NCBI GenBank assembly: GCA_028874675.1
Contig: JAPPJA010000253.1
Location: 1-6,335 of the forward strand
Direction of reading: 5' to 3'
DNA length: 6,335 bases
Source of the DNA: Chloroflexota bacterium
GTDB lineage: Bacteria; Chloroflexota; Dehalococcoidia; Lucifugimonadales; UBA3495
Part shown: piece by piece, positions 4,970 to 6,335 of the stretch
How positions within the stretch are numbered: position 1 is the first letter of the stretch
How the letters are laid out: the number at the start of each line of letters is the position of its first letter
Notes under the pieces: generated by a model
The model's database searches: none
What the model was told of the DNA's origin: nothing
Seen by the model: only the letters and a program-made list of their open reading frames with translations
Made by a program: the position numbers and the translations under genes

Positions 4970-5784
4970 GCGACCTGGCCGGGCTGCTCCTGCGGCGTCC
5001 GCCGTCGCTGCAAGAGCTGGTCGCCCGGCTGGGCTGCGCCGAGGACTACGCCTGGTTCACGGCGCTGGTGCGCCGCCTCTTCCCCGAGGAGGCGGAGGCG
5101 GCGCTGGCCGTCCCGGACGTGGGCGCCAAGCTGGAAAACTTCGCCCGGCTGTTCCAGGAACGCCACTTCCCCCTGTATGCCCCCTTCATCGAGTTCTTCG
5201 CCGACGAGGGGGAGGACCCGCCCTTCACCTGGCTGCGCCGGGGCATCCCCTTCTCGCTGATGGGCTTCGGCTACGACGGCCTGCACGAGATGTGGGACGG
5301 CTACCGCGACGGCATCTCGGCCCTGGCGCTCTTGGCCCAACCCCCCGACGCCTACTACGACGAACCCGGCGGTTTGCGCACCGCCTGGCTGGAGTGCGCC
5401 GCCCAGCGCATCCCCCAGGAAACGCTGGAGCGGATTCCGCGAGGCGGCATACCCCTCGAAGCTCTCACCCACGCCGTCGAGGAAACCGGGTACCAGGGCG
5501 CGGCCCAGGCCGCCGCCTGGGTTCGTTCCGAGACCGGCAATTTCTTTCTCGACCACAGTTACGAGGACGGCGAGTACGAAGGCTTCTGCGACCCCTGGGA
5601 GGACGAAATCATCCAGGAAGGCACCGAGGAATGGCGCAACGCCGACCGGCTCATCGACTCGGTGACTACGCTGGCCGACTGGCTGGAGCAGGACCTGCCC
5701 GGCCGCTTCGCCGAACTGCTGGACTTCACCCTGCCCCGGCTGCCCATTCAAGAAAAGGAGGAAACCGATGATGACGACCGATGA
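4942..5784 (+). CDS. Unknown acidic protein in the ubiquitin-like operon (280 aa)
   Basis: It starts at ATG 4942 behind GGGAG (4930-4934), inside the end of the previous gene, and overlaps the next gene by 17 bp. I recognise no family by sequence. The protein is mostly helical, rich in Trp, Tyr and Phe, and strongly acidic towards the C-terminus (EEWRNADRLIDS to EEETDDDDR-like end). A central segment with GFGYDGLHEMWDGYRDG (residues about 109-125) is distinctive and may mark a conserved core. There is no signal peptide or membrane span. In classical PRTRC cassettes, as I recall them, the protein called F lies between C and B, so this may be its positional equivalent; that rests on order only. 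It probably works with the flanking ubiquitin-like and E2-like proteins. Confidence 0.75.
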   Translation: MATAAPPLLSDLAGLLLRRPPSLQELVARLGCAEDYAWFTALVRRLFPEEAEAALAVPDVGAKLENFARLFQERHFPLYAPFIEFFADEGEDPPFTWLRRGIPFSLMGFGYDGLHEMWDGYRDGISALALLAQPPDAYYDEPGGLRTAWLECAAQRIPQETLERIPRGGIPLEALTHAVEETGYQGAAQAAAWVRSETGNFFLDHSYEDGEYEGFCDPWEDEIIQEGTEEWRNADRLIDSVTTLADWLEQDLPGRFAELLDFTLPRLPIQEKEETDDDDR

Positions 5785-6335
5785 CACGCACCGGACCGAG
5801 TGGTCCCTGCCGGTCCGGGACGATGTGCCCCGGGACACCCTTCAGGTTCAGCTTGAGGTCTACCAGGAAACCGTCCTGCTGCGGGGCTTCGAGGGCGAGC
5901 GCACCTGGGTCAGGACCGTCTCGGCCGATGAGATCGCCAACGTGTTCACCCGGCACCTGGGCTTCGCCTCGGGCCTCTTGCCCGAAAACGCCCTCTGGTG
6001 GAGCCAGGGGGAGACCGGCCAGGTGGTGGCCCTGTGGCGGCCGGCCCAGGTCTGGCCGGTGGCCCTGCAACGGGAGGCGTTCCAGCCTCCCGCCCGTCTC
6101 AGGATTCCAATGCCGGGGCTGGTCTTCGTCTGCTCGCCCGGCCGGGCGCCCTGGGTCTATGCCGCCCTGGAACGGCCCGCGAACACGGGACAGCAGCTCT
6201 ACCGCGCTCCAGCGTTCAACGTCTTCCGGGACGGGCGGACCTGCCCCGGCAGCCACCGCTTCCCCGAGGAGGTCGGAAACATACCCGAATCCTTCTTCCA
6301 GTCCTTCTTCTCCCTTACCGGAGACACCAGGGAAC
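5768..6335 (+). CDS. E2-like protein, PRTRC system protein B family (3' end beyond window)
   Basis: It starts at ATG 5768 (a second ATG follows at 5771) behind AAAAGGAGG (5753-5761), a very strong ribosome binding site. At least 189 residues are present and the frame is open to the right edge. The segment MPGLVFVCSPGRAPWVYAA, followed by YRAPAFNVFRDGRTCPGSHRFP, matches PRTRC system protein B, which belongs to the prokaryotic E2-like (ubiquitin-conjugating fold) superfamily. C159 in GRTCPGS is the candidate catalytic cysteine that would carry the ubiquitin-like protein as a thioester (family inference). Together with the C-type protein three genes upstream it defines the cassette. ThiF-like E1 and JAB-protease genes would be expected downstream, outside the window. 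Confidence 0.8.
   Translation, partial: MMTTDDTHRTEWSLPVRDDVPRDTLQVQLEVYQETVLLRGFEGERTWVRTVSADEIANVFTRHLGFASGLLPENALWWSQGETGQVVALWRPAQVWPVALQREAFQPPARLRIPMPGLVFVCSPGRAPWVYAALERPANTGQQLYRAPAFNVFRDGRTCPGSHRFPEEVGNIPESFFQSFFSLTGDTRE

Noticed and set aside
4903..5838. Minus-strand open frame of 311 aa opposite the 280-aa gene
   Set aside because: Shadow of the plus-strand gene, which has a ribosome binding site and operon overlaps; the antisense product is Gly/Gln/Val-rich and unrecognised.

Overview
The window looks like a high-GC bacterial accessory region (plasmid, integrative element or genomic island) with a second mobile element inserted in it. The host cannot be named from this sequence. 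The high GC, the strong Gram-positive-type ribosome binding sites (AAGGAGG-like) and the ubiquitin-like cassette fit Chloroflexota or high-GC Firmicutes, but that is a guess. All convincing genes are on the + strand.

Positions 1 to about 3660 are the right-hand part of an integrative element. It carries the 3' end of an unrecognised gene (3-347), a 53-residue protein with a Cys/His zinc-site pattern (353-514), a 412-residue protein combining a restriction-endonuclease-like core with Cys clusters (595-1833), and then a large serine recombinase (2084-3733). In front of the recombinase is a self-contained small transcription unit: a sigma70-type promoter (1899-1928), about 90 nt folding into three successive hairpins, and a textbook intrinsic terminator (2023-2054). 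It may be a structured small RNA or an attenuating leader for the recombinase.

The element ends inside a SNF2-type helicase gene. Only the helicase C-terminus remains here (about 3664-4383); it begins just before motif VI (QASRRSWRIGQ) and ends in a low-complexity tail. The recombinase reading frame runs across the junction, so its last roughly 26 residues and its stop codon come from helicase DNA read in another frame.

Downstream of the broken helicase, on the interrupted replicon, is a tight operon: a ubiquitin-like protein of the PRTRC system protein C family (4520-4726), a 76-residue unknown (4739-4969), a 280-residue acidic unknown (4942-5784) and an E2-like protein of the PRTRC system protein B family with a candidate catalytic Cys, cut by the right edge (5768-6335). 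The genes overlap or abut and each has its own ribosome binding site. The expected E1/ThiF, JAB-protease and ParB-like partners are not in the window and would lie beyond the right edge if the cassette is complete. The leader of the ubiquitin-like gene holds two mutually exclusive GC-rich hairpins. The most notable points are the small RNA unit before the recombinase, the insertion into the helicase, and the linkage of that helicase to a prokaryotic ubiquitin-like conjugation cassette.
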